Of a stretch of DNA of 64,000 bases, positions 12,280 to 25,417 are shown piece after piece. Made by a program: the position numbers and the translations under genes. Source of the stretch: Fomitopsis serialis. Taxonomy: Eukaryota > Basidiomycota > Agaricomycetes > Polyporales > Fomitopsidaceae. Below the pieces are notes generated by a model. That model was given only the letters and a program-made list of their open reading frames with translations. It was not told the DNA's origin and searched no databases. The stretch covers positions 17,422-81,421 of the forward strand of contig NW_025955134.1 in NCBI RefSeq assembly GCF_022376445.1. The letters are read 5' to 3'. Each line of letters begins with the position of its first letter. The stretch's first letter is position 1.

Positions 12280-15200
12280 CTACTCTGACTTAGAGACCAA
12301 TCGCTCCAAGAGCTCTTCGATCCGCTGCTGCCTCCGCTCAATGCCATCCAGCCTCCTGTCCATAGGCATTTTGCCTTCCTCCTGTTCCTCTTCCGCCGTC
12401 TCCAGCGGCTCATGCGAGTGAGTTTGCCCGTGCACCGACCGAGCATCTCTGTCCCTATCTCCCGAACTCCGTACGTCCCGCGTCTCCGGGCTCGACGACA
12501 GCGCCTGCCCTGTGATCCCCAGCCTTGCTCCTGGGCTCGTTACCGTCGGCGCACCAGGGAGCTTCCTCGCGCCCAAGCCCTGCCCCGAACCAGCGTGTCC
12601 CGAGAATAGAACACCCCCGAATGGATCCGTGTGTCCCGTTTGCCCCACTGCTGTCGGCCTCCTCTGCATGGACGACAGCCTGCGCCTCGACGCAGGCCCA
12701 TAGCTCACCTGCGCGCCACCGTCCTGCGCTGGCTGCTCAGCCTCGTTCTCCTGATCCATGATGAGCGGCTGGAAGACCTGTGCGAGCGGGCTCGCGAGGC
12801 TCTGTACGTTGTCGAGCCCGCGGGTGACGATCGAGTTGAGGCGGTTCCGCGGGAGCGGGATGGACGAGGGTCCGCTCATGGGGCGCTCACTTTTCGTGGA
12901 AAGCGACATGGCAGAGCGCGGAGGGGTGCTAGTCTGCGAGTGGGATTGCGAGACGCGCCGTCGGGATGCGCGGGAGGCTTGGGAGGGACGGCGGTGCTGG
13001 AGGATGTCAGCGGGGGCGGTCTGGTCGGCGTCTTCCATGTCGAGAGCGCTATTCTCGTAGAAATCTCCGATTTCGAAGATCTGCGAGGGAACGTGAGATG
13101 CTTGGATGAAGGATATGGATGCTTTCTGCACATACCGCGTCGATATCTGCGTCAGGGCCACTGAGTCCCTCAAAGAACGCTTGGGTACATGTCAGCGAGG
13201 CTCGTTTGACTAATGCACGTTGATACTCACTCATGCGTTTGATGGACCGAGGCAATGTGTCAAAGACCTTGTCTGCCGCCTTTGACATCGTCTCGCTGAA
13301 AGTGAACGTCCCCGTCTGCTTGGCTTGTCTCTCGTACCACGCAATGAGAAGCAAGACAGGGAAGCTCGTTAATCTGTCAGGCAAGCGTCAGCAAAGCCAC
13401 TCCAGAGCGCGGTCTGACAATGTATACCTAATCATGAAGACGTTGACCTAGACGACAACGATTAGTATGCGGAAGCAACCAGTTGGTAGTCGTGATAGGA
13501 TACCTTATGAAACCATCTCGGAGTCAGGATGTAACTCGCTGGCAGCATAACACAGAGGGCGACTAAATTGATAGGTGGTTGATATGAAAAGAGCGAGTCG
13601 GCCTTCACTCTAGCGAAGAAGTCAGCGCGAGCGATGAAGCGCAGACATAGGTGCCTACCCCTCTATGGTGAGGACAGCACGGCGGAACATAGCCTGTATA
13701 CTATTAGTAGGCCAAACGGAATGGGTCAAGTATCATACCTCCGCGGTAGCATCATCAGCAATGGTTGCAAATGTATTAGAAAGGATCTAAACCCAATGCG
13801 TGCTTCAACAAAAGCACGAGAAAAGCATGTTGCAAAGTACGTACAGACACAAGGACTACAGGACATGGTGGTTAGTGCACTAGACAAGGACGAAAGGCAA
13901 CGGCTTACTTGTCAGCAGAAGCGTGTTACTGAGGCACGCATATGCGACCATCATTACAGGGCCGAAAACGGGATGGAACTTAGCTGAAAGTTAGGTAAGC
14001 TTTGAATATCAAATCTAGAAGCGTTAGGGCATACGCACATGCGTTGTCGAAGCCACTGGCGTCGAGACCAAACCATAGATCTAGCATCCACCAAGCAATC
14101 TGCCTGCACATGATAGGGATCAATTATCGCATTGGTCCAGTAGATTGAGAGTATTCACTCACCCAGCAGTGTAACTGAATGATACTAAGTCAGAACAAAT
14201 GCAAACAGGAGTTAGAGGCACTTACCCAGCCTGGTTCCTACTAAGACTGTACATATAATAGTGCTCAATGAGAGGGCCGTACGTATCAAATGCAGTGGTA
14301 CGTACGTCCAGAGGGCATACAAGAAGCCACCGAAGCAAAACGCAGCGATGGCCATCAGGATGACGAATTGCATTATCATGGCACGCAGGGAGAGCACCAT
14401 GACATTATCTTTCAGTGTCACAAACGCCAGCCTAGGACCGCAATCAGTCAAGTACACTCGTAGACCAGACAACAAATACCTCGGAAACATCAGTACAGCG
14501 ATTATGGCCAAGAAATCTATCCCTGCGAGCGACGCCCATTTGTCTGGACAACAATGACAAGCGACGTGTGAGTGTCCTGTGTCAGAACAGCTGAAAATTT
14601 ATCGGGCGTACTATGATTGTAGACGCCTACACATCTCAGGATGGCATATGTGCAGTATAGTGTCACTGCCGGCGTCACTCAGTACAGGCATCACAGCAGA
14701 GAACAATCCGAGCTACGTACCAAACGCCAGATCGAAGCCATTCTGACTCGATAGTCAATAGCGAACTCGTTGAGGAGAGACAAGCAAGCTGGCGCACCCA
14801 GGTTCCCTTGAAGTACACTTTGCACTGTCATGAGCGATATTACCGCCAGTTGCATTTCCGGACGCACCTTTGATCCCGTGCTCTTGCATTGCTGCAATCT
14901 TCTCGAGCGTGAAACCAAGCGCGTATATGATGAATATACCCTCGGCGGCGTTTATGCGATTTCGCTCATTGAACTCCAGGGCGACGACGAATAGGATGAA
15001 CAGAATGAGGAAGCTTTATATGTGAAGCTCAATCAGTATTGAATGCATGTGCGGCGAAATGACTAGCTGACTTCGTGAATTCTAGAACTGAGCGGATTGC
15101 CGGGACTTTCAGACTGATAGTGTCTCAGCATAGCATCTCGTAGCCTCTGCTGAGATCATTTACCGGTAGTGGTCAAGCAGTGGTGCTTTGTGAGGGTCGT

Positions 15201-16191
15201 AGAAGTGTATTGGTGTACGCTTGTACGTCTACGGGAATACTCAGTCACGGGAACCAAATGTATCAGCGATACCCTCACATCGGACAAGATGGAACGACTG
15301 CTGTCCGCCTGGTACACGATCTTTCCGCTGTAATCATTTTGAGCACAAGTAAGCCCAACGAATGGCAGCACTCACCTCCATATTCCGTCAATGACCTTTT
15401 GGCATGCTGAGCTATTTGTAAACCGCTTCGCCTGACCCAGAATCGCCATCTCAATGGCGTTCCCGATCCTCTCCTCCAGATCGCCGTCCCGTTCCTCCCT
15501 TGCGCGTTCGATCAGCTCTGCCGGCGCACCTGAATACACCGGCCAGCTGGTTGCTATTGCCAGCGCGAGCTCCAGCATGTTGTCTGCGTGCAAACGCAGA
15601 GCGCGAATGGCTAGAAGCTCGCAGAGCAACGCACGTGTGCGAGATAGCGCAGCGGTCATAAGGTGGTCGTCCCGCCGGAAGTAGACGCAGTTCACGAGCA
15701 GGCAGAAGACGATGGAGAGGTTGCCTGCTCGTTGGTACCCATTGTATTTCTCTTCGAGCGGGCGTACGAGGGTGTACGTCAGATCTGGTGCTGTGAGCTG
15801 AAGCGGAACACATTAGCTCCGAGGACGCAAATCGAACAAGGAGCGAGCTCGCTATTGTAGTCTGAGCGACAGGGGAGCTGCGCACTGGCGTTGACGGAGC
15901 GCTATACTCAGTACTGCTGCGTCGACGAAACTCCGAAGAGCCGTCTGCTAGCAACAGTACGTTATGTGGTAGCAGCTACGCCGAATGTCGTTAACAATAG
16001 CTAGCGGTTTACCTTCCCATATATACCAGAAGGGCTGATACAAAACATACTGCACGGAGCTGATATACTCACCGCATCATACGTAAGGGGTGTATCTACA
16101 TACATCCGGGATTCCATGTGTCAGTACGCAAACATCGTAGCAACCAGCCGGAGCTCACCAATATAGTGCTATCAGGATAAAAGTCCTCCAT
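12280..16191 (-). CDS. YVC1: Vacuolar TRP-type calcium-activated cation channel (Yvc1-like)
   Basis: This is a multi-exon gene on the minus strand related to fungal TRPY channels, which release Ca2+ from the vacuole on hyperosmotic or mechanical stress. The N-terminal soluble domain includes LTAPDLTYTLVRPLEEKYNGYQ, ALSRTRALLCELLAIRAL and NAIEMAILGQAKRF. Six membrane segments follow, for example FLILFILFVVALEF, FVILMAIAAFCFGGFLYALW and the pore-to-S6 stretch FGPVMMVAYACLSNTLLLT. The cytosolic tail carries acidic FEIGDFYENSALDMEDAD, a long Ser/Pro-rich region and a final coiled coil (RRLDGIERRQQRIEELLERL). More than ten introns occur. The 5' end is unsure: a short first exon MEDFYPDST at 16191 is my best guess, and the exon starting near 15946 has no ATG of its own. 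Confidence 0.75.
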
Positions 16192-16922
16192 GTCAGCAAT
16201 CACGCTGAAGTCAACCCTCAATTGTGCTCACCGCGACATCCTATATTGAGGCAATGGTAAGGTCGGTTATGGTGGTCACTTGCGGAGCAGGTGCACGTAC
16301 CGAGCGAACCATCAGAATGATGGGATATACCTCAGTAGCATCTACACTCTGTGCACGCAGCAGAGGCTGGCGTTCAGCTGCGCCTCAGCCATTGGCAGTG
16401 GCGGGGCTCCAAGCCGGAGGTGGAGACGTGTATGATACGGAGCTACGTTCTTCCAACGTGTTTCGTGGATGCCGCAACAAGCTTTGGAAGTGTAGGAGCT
16501 GGGGAGAGCAAGCCAACGAGGGCTTGAGGCCGAGGTCTCAGGCAAGGTGTTGAATAGTTGATCGTCACTCGGTAGCCACAACCGGGAGCAGCACGACGCC
16601 ACCGGGTGCCGCGGTCACGTGTACGCGTTCATTACGCGGCGCGACTTCCTTACATAGCCTTACATACTTTCAGCGTTATTAGTTCACGCGTTCTGAGCTG
16701 TTCTCCCTTTGCAATTCATCTACGGATAGGCCCGTACGTCGCAAAAGTTAAAGGCTGATGTTCTCCTCAAAGCATAACTCAGCCCGCTGGTACCAGGCAT
16801 CTACATCCTTGCTTGTTCTCACTTCATCCGCAGTACGCAGCAACCATTAGATTGTAGACAGTAGATACTTTGTTGAGAGCCGCGCATCGCAAGACGGCAG
16901 CATCTCTTCAGAACCCCAAGCC
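16192..16922. other. Intergenic region, no gene seen
   Basis: This is the divergent/terminal space between the TRP channel 5' end and the ERG4 3' end. ORFs at 16224-16553 (+) and 16342-16602 (-) overlap each other and resemble no family. Confidence 0.4.
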
Positions 16923-18839
16923 CTAGTAAATACCGGGGATGAATTTGGACTTGACCACGGAGCAGTAGCGCTCCCAGTCTTTTCCGTACTTCATCGCGCA
17001 CCTGATAACACCATTGTCAGACAAACGGAGTCGAAGTCGATGGGCAGTGCACGTACCTCTCGAAGTCGCGTCCGCAACGATGGATGAGGACGACAATGAA
17101 GAACACGGAGTAGAAGTACGGGATAGGCGAGGCCGTGCCGATGACGAGACCCCAGGTCAGGCTCATGACCCAGTCCGCGACGTAGTTCTGAGTTGGCTGA
17201 CCGTGAGCTATTGCGCTTCGAGAATGCAGCAGGCACTTACCGGCTTCCGGGAGTATCTCCACCATCCATCGGTAAGAAGGCGATTACTGGGCACCGTCAG
17301 TCAGAGAGCCTAACTGTGATTGAAAAGCTCCTTACCCGTGTGCTGTCTGGATGTAACTGGGGTTCTTGACGGTTCCCCATGGGAGCTGTGGGAATGTCTT
17401 GCGGAACGACGTGATGCCTTGAGTCTGTAATTTGAAGCGACTCTTTTGGGACATTGCAGTGTCCCATCTGTGGGCGACATGAGGATGTGCGCAACGAAAC
17501 AAGGCGTGAGTGAACCTACATGTAATATGCCGTGAGGAGCGTAGTGTAGAGGAAGATGTAACCTGACGTCGAGAAGCGGTACTTTGAGGGGTCGTGGCTG
17601 GCCATGTAGACAACCGAGTAGATGTACGACTGGAAAGGGTGTCAGAATTGAGTAAGCAGCGGGTTGCTTGGAGAACTCACGAAGGGAACACCGGCGAAGT
17701 TCCAGAAGATGACGAGGAAGCCCCACTTCTCATGGAACATGTCCCACGTTTGGGGAATGAGTTCTTCACCCTTGCCGCTGAACGTCTGTGAGTAGCCATT
17801 CACAGAGATAGAGAAGCGATGTGCTCACCATGCGTTCAGGTAAAGCCACGTCGCGAGGCACATGAACGCCATGTTCTAGAGATCACATGTGAGCGAATAG
17901 GGGCTGGGCTCAGACTGCGAGAGGTGACATACGGGGGTAACGTAGCCATACTGTTCGTATTGCTTGCACGCACCAGAGACAGACATAAAGAAGACGATGA
18001 CCCAGGGAATACGGACCTCAAGCCACATCTTGAGGTCGACGGGGCCAATACGAGGGTTGAGACACGCTCCCATGAAGACGTCGTAGATGAAGTTTCGGAC
18101 ATGCGATGCTGTTTACCGGTCGCGACGGTGAGGAAGTACATGCCGAAGGAGACACCGAAGCCGTAAATCATAGCGACGGTCATGAGGTGCCCAAAGTTGT
18201 CAATTATTTCGGTCATGCGGAAGATGCCTGTGGTGTGCAGAACGGCGGCGGTGATCATGGAAATGTAGATGGAGCCGTAGGCATTGCATTTGTACATGAG
18301 CGTCTTGTATCCTAGAGATGGGACGGGCAAGCCTTCTTGCATGTAACCAGGAACGACAGATGCAAGGAACAGTTGGTATGTGATGAGACCGGTGTAGACC
18401 TTCCACGCGTAGACGTTAGGACTGGCATCCTGCAGACGTATGTGAGCTGGCAGGAAGAGAACGGATAAAAGGCAACCACTCACAACGCGAACATGCTCCC
18501 ACATGCGCCAGAGGAAAGGCTTGATGTCGTCGGTGGACGTAGGGTGCTCCAGCTGGCCGTCGTAGAAGACGAGGCAGATCCAGAGGTAATACATGAGGAT
18601 GGGGAACCCCGTCATGATCGCGACCACACCCCATGGGCCGCCAAATTCATACCTACAAAAAACATGTCAGCCAGGTGTGTCTGCCGTCTTCCCGGACACT
18701 TACTCGACGTGGCTGTCAAGTAACTGGTCCTTCTTCCTGCCCTCGTCGGTGGGTGTCCAACCATTGCCGTTTCCGTTTCCGTTGTCGCGACATTCCTCTG
18801 GCGGAGGCCGTCGGCCTGATTTGCTTCGACAGCAGACAT
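16923..18839 (-). CDS. ERG4: Delta(24(24(1)))-sterol reductase, last step of ergosterol synthesis
   Basis: This is an ER multi-pass reductase of the ERG4/ERG24 family. The conserved order is [91 protein letters not shown] and the C-terminal [20 protein letters not shown]...SKFIPGIY. It is the ERG4 rather than the ERG24 form by the DGQL...HPTS and EGLPVPS segments. The start [15 protein letters not shown] at 18839 is in a different frame from the next segment ([19 protein letters not shown]). One missing base near 18787 in an AAAC-like run explains it. An alternative start at 18918 is in frame but gives an unusual N-terminus. The gene is divergent from MPE1 with 306 bp between starts. Confidence 0.88.
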
Positions 18840-19145
18840 GGTGGGAGACAGAGAAGGCGAGCCGGCCGAGCTGCTGTCCCGAAGTATCGCACGACTCTCG
18901 ACCGAAATTCACTGCCATAATTCAGGACGCGCCCTGGCTTCAAGGTCATGTGACCGACTTTGTCTTTGCGTCTCCGCTCCAATGCTTACGGCAGCTGCCG
19001 GGCGAGGGAGTTGGTCGCCGGACACGTCTGTGCGCCAAAACGACCGCTCTCCTCCCGACCACATCCTGCCTCCGTCCCTCGCCCTCCACCTGCGACACAC
19101 TCTGTATTATTTAGCACTGCCGTTAATCCATAGCGAGTCTGTCGA
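18840..19145. promoter_or_regulatory. Shared divergent promoter of ERG4 and MPE1
   Basis: This 306-bp interval lies between two start codons on opposite strands. It is rich in CTCC/CCTC pyrimidine tracts near 19050-19090. I see no gene in it. Confidence 0.4.
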
Positions 19146-21229
19146 ATGGCATCATCCGTGTTCTACAAGTTCAAGTCTCAGAGGGACGAGTCCAGGGTGA
19201 CCTTCGATGGCACCGGCATCTCTGTGTTCGATCTCAAAAGAGAGATCATCTTAGCCAACAACCTCGCGAAAGCGAACGATTTTGACCTCGTCATCTGCGA
19301 CAACTCGTCAGGAGAAGGTACGGCCAGAACTTGTGTGTTCTCTCCTCTGATGCTCACAGGTCCAGCAGAATTCAAGGATGATTCACACGTCATACCGCGT
19401 TCGTCTTCTGTTCTGGTAAAGCGAGTCTTTGTCCGTCCGGGCAAGGGTAAGGCCGCTATGTATGTTGGGAGCGTTACCCACAATGCATCTACCCCGATTC
19501 TTCGTCTCGGACCAGTGGAGGTCCCAGCAGCTCCAACGCCTGGTCCAGAGCAGGTAACATCTCGAGACGCTTCGACGGCAAGGTCGAAGAAAAGCCAGTC
19601 CAGGTTACTCCTAAAGCGCCTGCTCCGGTACGTTGTTCTGGATATGTTCCTGCTGCCCGATGCGACTAATTCCGCAGGCTATCACCGTTAAATCCGCCGT
19701 CACGAAAGAGGAAGAGGCGGCCGCCATGGCGGCTATGTTTCAAGCACAAACACAGAACTGGGAGGAGACCCAGGAAAAGATGTCTCAGTTGGTGTCGCGC
19801 TTATGCGGTTTCCTCGTTTGTGTAGTAGATGATTCTAATGGACGCGACATTTCTCTGGTGCACTTTCTTTGTGTCTGCACCAACTTTACAGTGCTGTTCG
19901 TATCCATAGTACCCCGCGCGGCGGCATGGCGCGAGGAGGAAAGCCATTTCATCATCACCAGCCTGACAGGCCGCTTCCCCCAAGTTATGTTTGTTATCGC
20001 TGCGGACAGAAAGGTTTGCAGAATCTCGTTTTGGGGCTAAGGCCGCATTCTTATGTTCTGGCAAGGTCACTGGATTCAAGACTGTCCGACCAACAACGAC
20101 CGTGAATATGACAACAGGCCACGGATCAAGCGCACGACTGGTATCCTCGGAGTTTCCTCAAGGCTGTTGAGTCGCCCAATGGCCAGATCGGCCAAGGAGT
20201 CATGGTCACTCCTGAAGGTGGTTACGTCGTAGCGCAGCCCGACGTGTGAGAGGTTTACTTCATGTAATTGATGACAACGTCTGACCATTCCCTTCAGTGT
20301 ATCATGGCAGAAGCAGGTCGCCAAACACAAGCCTGGCTTTACGGAAGCGGATATTCGGGAGCGTACTCCGTCAGACCCTTCTCTTGTATGTCCCATAGAC
20401 AACAAGCTTTTCCGCGATGCTGTGAAGACGCCGTGCTGCGGTACGCTGTACTGCGAGGAGTGTATCCAGACTTACCTGCTCGAGCGCGACTTCATCTGCC
20501 CGAAGTGCAGCGCTAAGATTGCATCGCTCGACAAGCTCATCATGGACAAGCCGATGCGCACGAAGGTCGCGGACTACGTCGATAAGGAGATCGAGAAGAG
20601 CCGACATGAGCCTCAAGAAGACTCGAAGAGTAATGGAACGCCGGAGCCCGCCAGCAAGGTTCGTCAAACTATCGCATCTCCGTTCTTCATATTCTCACCA
20701 CACTATGAATCAGGAGAAGTTTCAAATACAAGACCAGTCGGACGGTGCCGCCTTCGACCAAGAGTACTACTCCGACCAGCAACCAGGCGGCGACATGGAC
20801 ATGTCCCACATCTTTGCCGAGACGATCCCCCAGCTGCAAGCGCAAATCTCGCAAATTCAGATCATGCTCAACAACCCGTCGCTTCCGCCACCGGTCCGGC
20901 AGCAGACGCAGATGAAGCACCAGCAGCTGCAGATGGAGCTCCAGCAGGCGCAGGTCGCAGCCGCGATGGCGGCGACGCTTCAGGCGGCGAGCAGCTCTGC
21001 CGCGGCGATGCCTTTCAATGGCATGCAGCCCGGGTATCACCAGCAGGACTTTCGCCAGCAGTGGACCAACCCGTTCCCGAACCAACAGCCTGCGAGCCAG
21101 GACTCGGCGTACCAGCGGCTGCCGCTGAATAACAGGCGGAGGAACCATTTGAAGAGGGAGCGGCCATCGGATTTCTTGGAGGTGGCGGGCAACGAGCCCG
21201 AGGCAAAGATGCCCAGGTACTGGGAGTGA
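19146..21229 (+). CDS. MPE1: Mpe1/RBBP6-type cleavage and polyadenylation factor subunit
   Basis: This is a subunit of the mRNA 3'-end cleavage and polyadenylation complex with E3 ubiquitin ligase-like features. The domains come in the family order. First is an N-terminal DWNN ubiquitin-like domain (SSVFYKFKSQRDESRVTFDG ... VLVKRVFVRPGKGKAAMYVG). Then comes a CCHC zinc knuckle (CYRCGQKGHWIQDC) whose codons are split by an intron near 20013-20062. A RING/U-box follows (CPIDNKLFRDAVKTPCCGTLYCEEC ... CPKC, 20390-20520). The tail is long and Gln-rich (LQAQISQIQIML, QQTQMKHQQLQMELQQAQ), ending ...EPEAKMPRYWE. Short introns divide it and the exons join in frame. Confidence 0.9.
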
Positions 21230-21482
21230 AGTGGGATGACTTGCGTATGGGGAGGCAGGAGGGAGATTGACGTTAGCATCAGAGAGCGGCGGACATTCAG
21301 ACATCATGCACAACACATCGCACATATTCGCATGCACACCACGCCATTTACATGTACACTCCGCTTTGCAGCATAATAGAAATGCATCGTTCCGCATCAA
21401 CCAGTCCGGTGTGACAGTATGATATTATCATGGTTTACATGACAGCTGCAAGGTTCAAATTCAAAGCCAACAGCACTAAGCG

Positions 21483-23911
21483 CTATGATACAGGAGCGAC
21501 GACCGCGTCCGTATTCCTCCGTTGGCCTGCCGGAACAGCGACCTTCAACATTCTTTGCTGGTAGTTCTCCCATGTGGAGATGAGCTGCATAATACTGTGA
21601 GACAGGTCTACTCCGCGTGTGCGAAGAACGACGCACCTCCTTCTGTCGTGCGATCATCCCGTCCAAGAAGGCCTCGAGCGAGTTCTTGAAATCCTCGATG
21701 CGCTCCTGCTCAAAGCGCGCCACCTCTGTCTTGACGAGCCTCGACGTCTGGTCGAACTCCGTCTTCGCGTCCAGAGCTCGCCGCTCCGCCTAGACGGGGC
21801 CATAGTCAGTTTTGCCGAGAGGACGAAGGAAGGAAGGAAGTTTACATCTGCGACCATGGACAGCGAACGACTGAGCTGATCTGAGGGCAGTCGGCCCTGT
21901 GCGCGCTGCGACTCGTGCCTCTGCTTCGTGCTCCTGAGGTGGGCGTCCGCTGTCTGCCACTGGTGGTATGTCCGGATGCGCGAGCTGAAGGCCATCTGGA
22001 GAGGTATTAGGCTACCGCCATACAATCTGCAAGACGCGACACCTACCCGGACAGAGTTGATCAATCGCGCGTATTCGTCCACTGTTGCCGCGTGTCAGTG
22101 CTCAGAACCACGACTAGGTTTGTTGGATATCTTGTACCTGTAGACATGATAGTGACCATGTCGTCCTGAGACTGTACTGTATGCAGATCTTGCGCCTTCC
22201 GCTCGACGTCTGCCAGTCCCGTGAAGGAGGTAGACAACTGGGGCCCAATGTCCGACGAGGCTAGGTCTGTGATCGTCTGCGCGAACTCGCCCGTGGCGAG
22301 CGCGACCTCGGAGCGGTGTTTAGCCACCATGTCGATGGCCTTCACTAGGCCGCGCAGTTGCGACTCGAGGCTGTCAAGGTAGGCCTTTTGCCGGTCGAAC
22401 CACTGCGAAACGGAGTGAGCCCGTCGTAAGACAAGCTCGGGTATGGGGCTGGGCATACCTCATCTGTCTCGTAGAACCTCGGCCCTGCGATAGACTGGCC
22501 AAGGGACGCCATGAAGCCCTTCTCCTGACCAAGCTCCGCCTTCCGATGCTTGACCTGCAGTACATACATTTCAGTTCACGGTCCATCGTCCGTCGCGCAC
22601 AGCCTACTCACGTCCAACGAAAAGGTGTCGCTCTCGAGGAACATCCGCAGGTCGGCGTCCTTCTGGAGCACGGGGTGGTTGGCGATCTTCTGCATGCACT
22701 TTTCGAGCGCGAGCCGGCGCTGCTCGACGAAGCCCTGGTCGAAGCGGCGGTACGGGTTCTTCTCGGGCACGGGCGGGACGACGACGCCGGGGTTGTTCTG
22801 CGAGAGCGTCTCGTAGAGCCAGAGGAAGTCGGAGTAGCGCCGCAGGACGGAGAAAGAGGACTTGCTGAAGAGGGGGGAGGTAGTCTGCGACGTGCGTTAG
22901 GAACGGTGGGGAGGACAGAAGGAGAGCAGGTGACGGACTTTCGTGTGCACGGTGTACATGGTGTACGCACGGATGGGGTCGCCGACCTTTTGAGGGTCGT
23001 CGACGGTGATAACGAAGGCTGGAGGCAGGCCGTTCTCCGTCCTCTGCGCGGCGGGTCTTGACTACAGAGTGTATGTATCAGTGCAGAGCGGACTGAATGG
23101 AAGGACAGAGACACACCGCCTGTGCGGGCGGTATCCGGTTCGCCAGCCTCGCGGACTGCAGGATGGGTCGGTCGTCATCAGACGAGTCTGAGTCACTGCG
23201 ACTTCTCTGCGAGTGCGAGGGTCCGGTGATAGACTGGGGCGAGGTAGGATACGTGTTTGCCTCGTTCTGCCATCCATTGAAGGCTTCGCCGCTCATAGAG
23301 AGCCCGGCAAGAGACGAGTCAATGCCAGCGGTGGAAGTCTGACCAAGAGGAGAGTGATATGTGGGTTCAGCGCGGAAGGTAGATGCATTGGACGGACGAG
23401 ACGCGTGTCCGACGAAGGAGCCGTACGTCGCGGGTGCGGTAGCGGGAGGTGTAGGCGACTCTGGTACCTCTGGCTGCGCAGGTGGTGGTGAGGGCTCCCG
23501 CAAAGGTTTGTCGTCTGCCGGCTGAGTGAGCTCGTCAATGGAGAGGGGGACGCTCTCCCGGAACCCAGGAGACGCGAGCGCAGGAGGGGTGGGCGTGTGC
23601 GACTCGACCTCAGCCTCATCTGCGGTAGGTGTCTGCGGCCCCGTTTCCTCCGAGTGTTGAGCAGAATAGTGGTCGTCGTAAACATTCGCGTCGGACGCGC
23701 TATATTGGAAGCCGGCGGAATCGGTGAAGCCAGGAGACTCTAGGGTCGGGGTGGTGCTGCGCGTACCGAGGAAAACGGCGTGCTCGTCATCGCGTACGAC
23801 GGAGGGCTGGCCGTAACTGGCCCAGGGATCCGGAGAAGCGGAGCGGGCATCGGCGAAGGGGTTGTCGAGGACGTCGCCAGAGCGGGAGAGGAGGTCGTCG
23901 AAGCCGTCCAT
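21483..23911 (-). CDS. VPS5: Sorting nexin Vps5/SNX1, retromer subunit (PX-BAR)
   Basis: This retromer membrane-coat component acts in endosome-to-Golgi retrieval. The chosen start MDGFDDLLSRSGDVLDNPFA at 23911 is the first in-frame ATG; the open frame runs further upstream without one. A disordered acidic Ser/Pro-rich region of about 280 residues is followed by the PX domain, which binds PI3P (ITVDDPQKVGDP ... RRYSDFLWLYETL ... PPVPEKNPYRRFD). A C-terminal BAR coiled coil follows (VKHRKAELGQEKGFMASLG, WFDRQKAYLDSLESQL, RIRTYHQWQTADAHLRSTK, RFEQERIEDFKNSLEAFLDG). It ends ...STWENYQQRMLKVAV...APVS at 21483. Six or more introns are present and I see no frame damage. Confidence 0.87.
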
Positions 23912-25417
23912 GGCAGGGAGCGGGGCGGGAGGCGGGCGTGTCTCGCGTACTGGCGGTGGCAGCTGTTTGGACTTGTCGTCCAAAGCCTTCGTTCCTCGAT
24001 CGCCTAAGTAGGCGCTGCCTCCCGCCAGATCTCATCCCACTCCGGTGAAATGGCAAAGCGCCAATTTGGAGCCAGTGTGGACAAATGTTCGTCTCATCAT
24101 GAGTATCGTCATGGGCAGGCCGGGTACGGTCCTCCATACTGCAAATCCCTGTGCGTGCACATTAAATATAATGTATCATTGATAATTGGTTTACTATGTA
24201 CAATTTGGAAGGAGACAGTACTCCAGACCACTGAGAATAATATATGGCAGATTCTGTCCGACTGTCCGATGGCTATGTATATACCGTCTTTCTCCACTGG
24301 AAAGATCACAGACGTTGTATCATCGAGAAGCCACCCGCGCGAGGGCATAATGCGGACGATTGATGGTCGGCGAGTTCGCTCTCCCACTGTTTATGAAGAT
24401 TTGAGGAACCGTTTACGCAGATACTCGACCGTGACTATATTGCTGCCTGAACAACCGGTAATTAGGCTACCCAGTACAGCATGAGTTAACATAAGTATGT
24501 GATTCGCGTAGCGTGTGGGGCTTACCTCTGCCGCGTACGACATACGTGTTAAGAGCACAACTCGACGTTGACCCCACTCGTCGGCCCAAGGCCAGCTCGC
24601 CGAAGGTTGGCCCACCGTTTGGACCGCAGGTGGACCATCCTCCGTGTCTGATCCTGCCGAACCTAAACCGGTGCCGTCATCAACTAGCCAGAAATCTTGC
24701 AATGCCACTAGACGGGACTAGAAACAAGCTGTTCAGGACAAATAAAAACGTTGGAACTCGGCACTACGGGTTTACCCACTCTCTGGCTTGCTCGGACATC
24801 GATACGCCACGGCCGTATTGCTCGCAGTCCATGAATGAATCCCTGGGCCGTGGCTCAGCGCGTAGCACTTCGCACTTGCACGGAGAGCACCCGGAGAATG
24901 TCTCGAAAGCTGCCAATTGCGGAGCAGGTGCGAGTAGACCAAGGGTCACGTCGATGAACTGCCCATCGGTGTGTGCAGTGGTACAGAAATGACATACGTG
25001 GTGGACGTGCGCGGGCGGCACTAGAGCTTTCGTGTGGACATCCGCGGTGATCATGTCTCTGTGAGCATTGTCTGCTCCGGGCTGGACAGGTGCTATCGCA
25101 CGATCAGACCGATCAGGCCACACGAGCGACGCCCGAGCAGTGGCAGATGGATGTTACGCCCCTATGTGGGCCGGGCGATGTCGGTGGGCGCGGACGTCTG
25201 GACGCAAATCGGTCAGCGCTCGTCGCAGCATGGATGGTCTGGAGTGACAGAGGATATGATATGGCTCACCGAGGGAGGAGGGCCGCTCCTAAGCTTCCCG
25301 GCAGCAGTCTGTCGAGGTCGCTCCCGCCACTATTCGACACAGTCGACGGCGGCACGCCACGCCCAGTGCGCGCCATATATGCGTGCTGGAAGGGGAGGCG
25401 ACCTGCAGGCACCGAAC
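23912..25417. other. 1.5-kb divergent intergenic region
   Basis: This is the space between the VPS5 and TRAPPC12-like start codons. It contains an AT-rich patch at 24150-24260 and scattered ORFs below 160 codons with no recognisable product. An open frame continuous with the TRAPPC12-like gene extends back to 25034, so part of this stretch may be its 5' UTR or an N-terminal extension. Confidence 0.4.

Noticed and set aside
25034..25417. N-terminal extension of the TRAPPC12-like protein
   Set aside because: The frame is open but its composition is unlike the following disordered region, and the Met at 25418 opens a plausible N-terminus. It is more likely 5' UTR.
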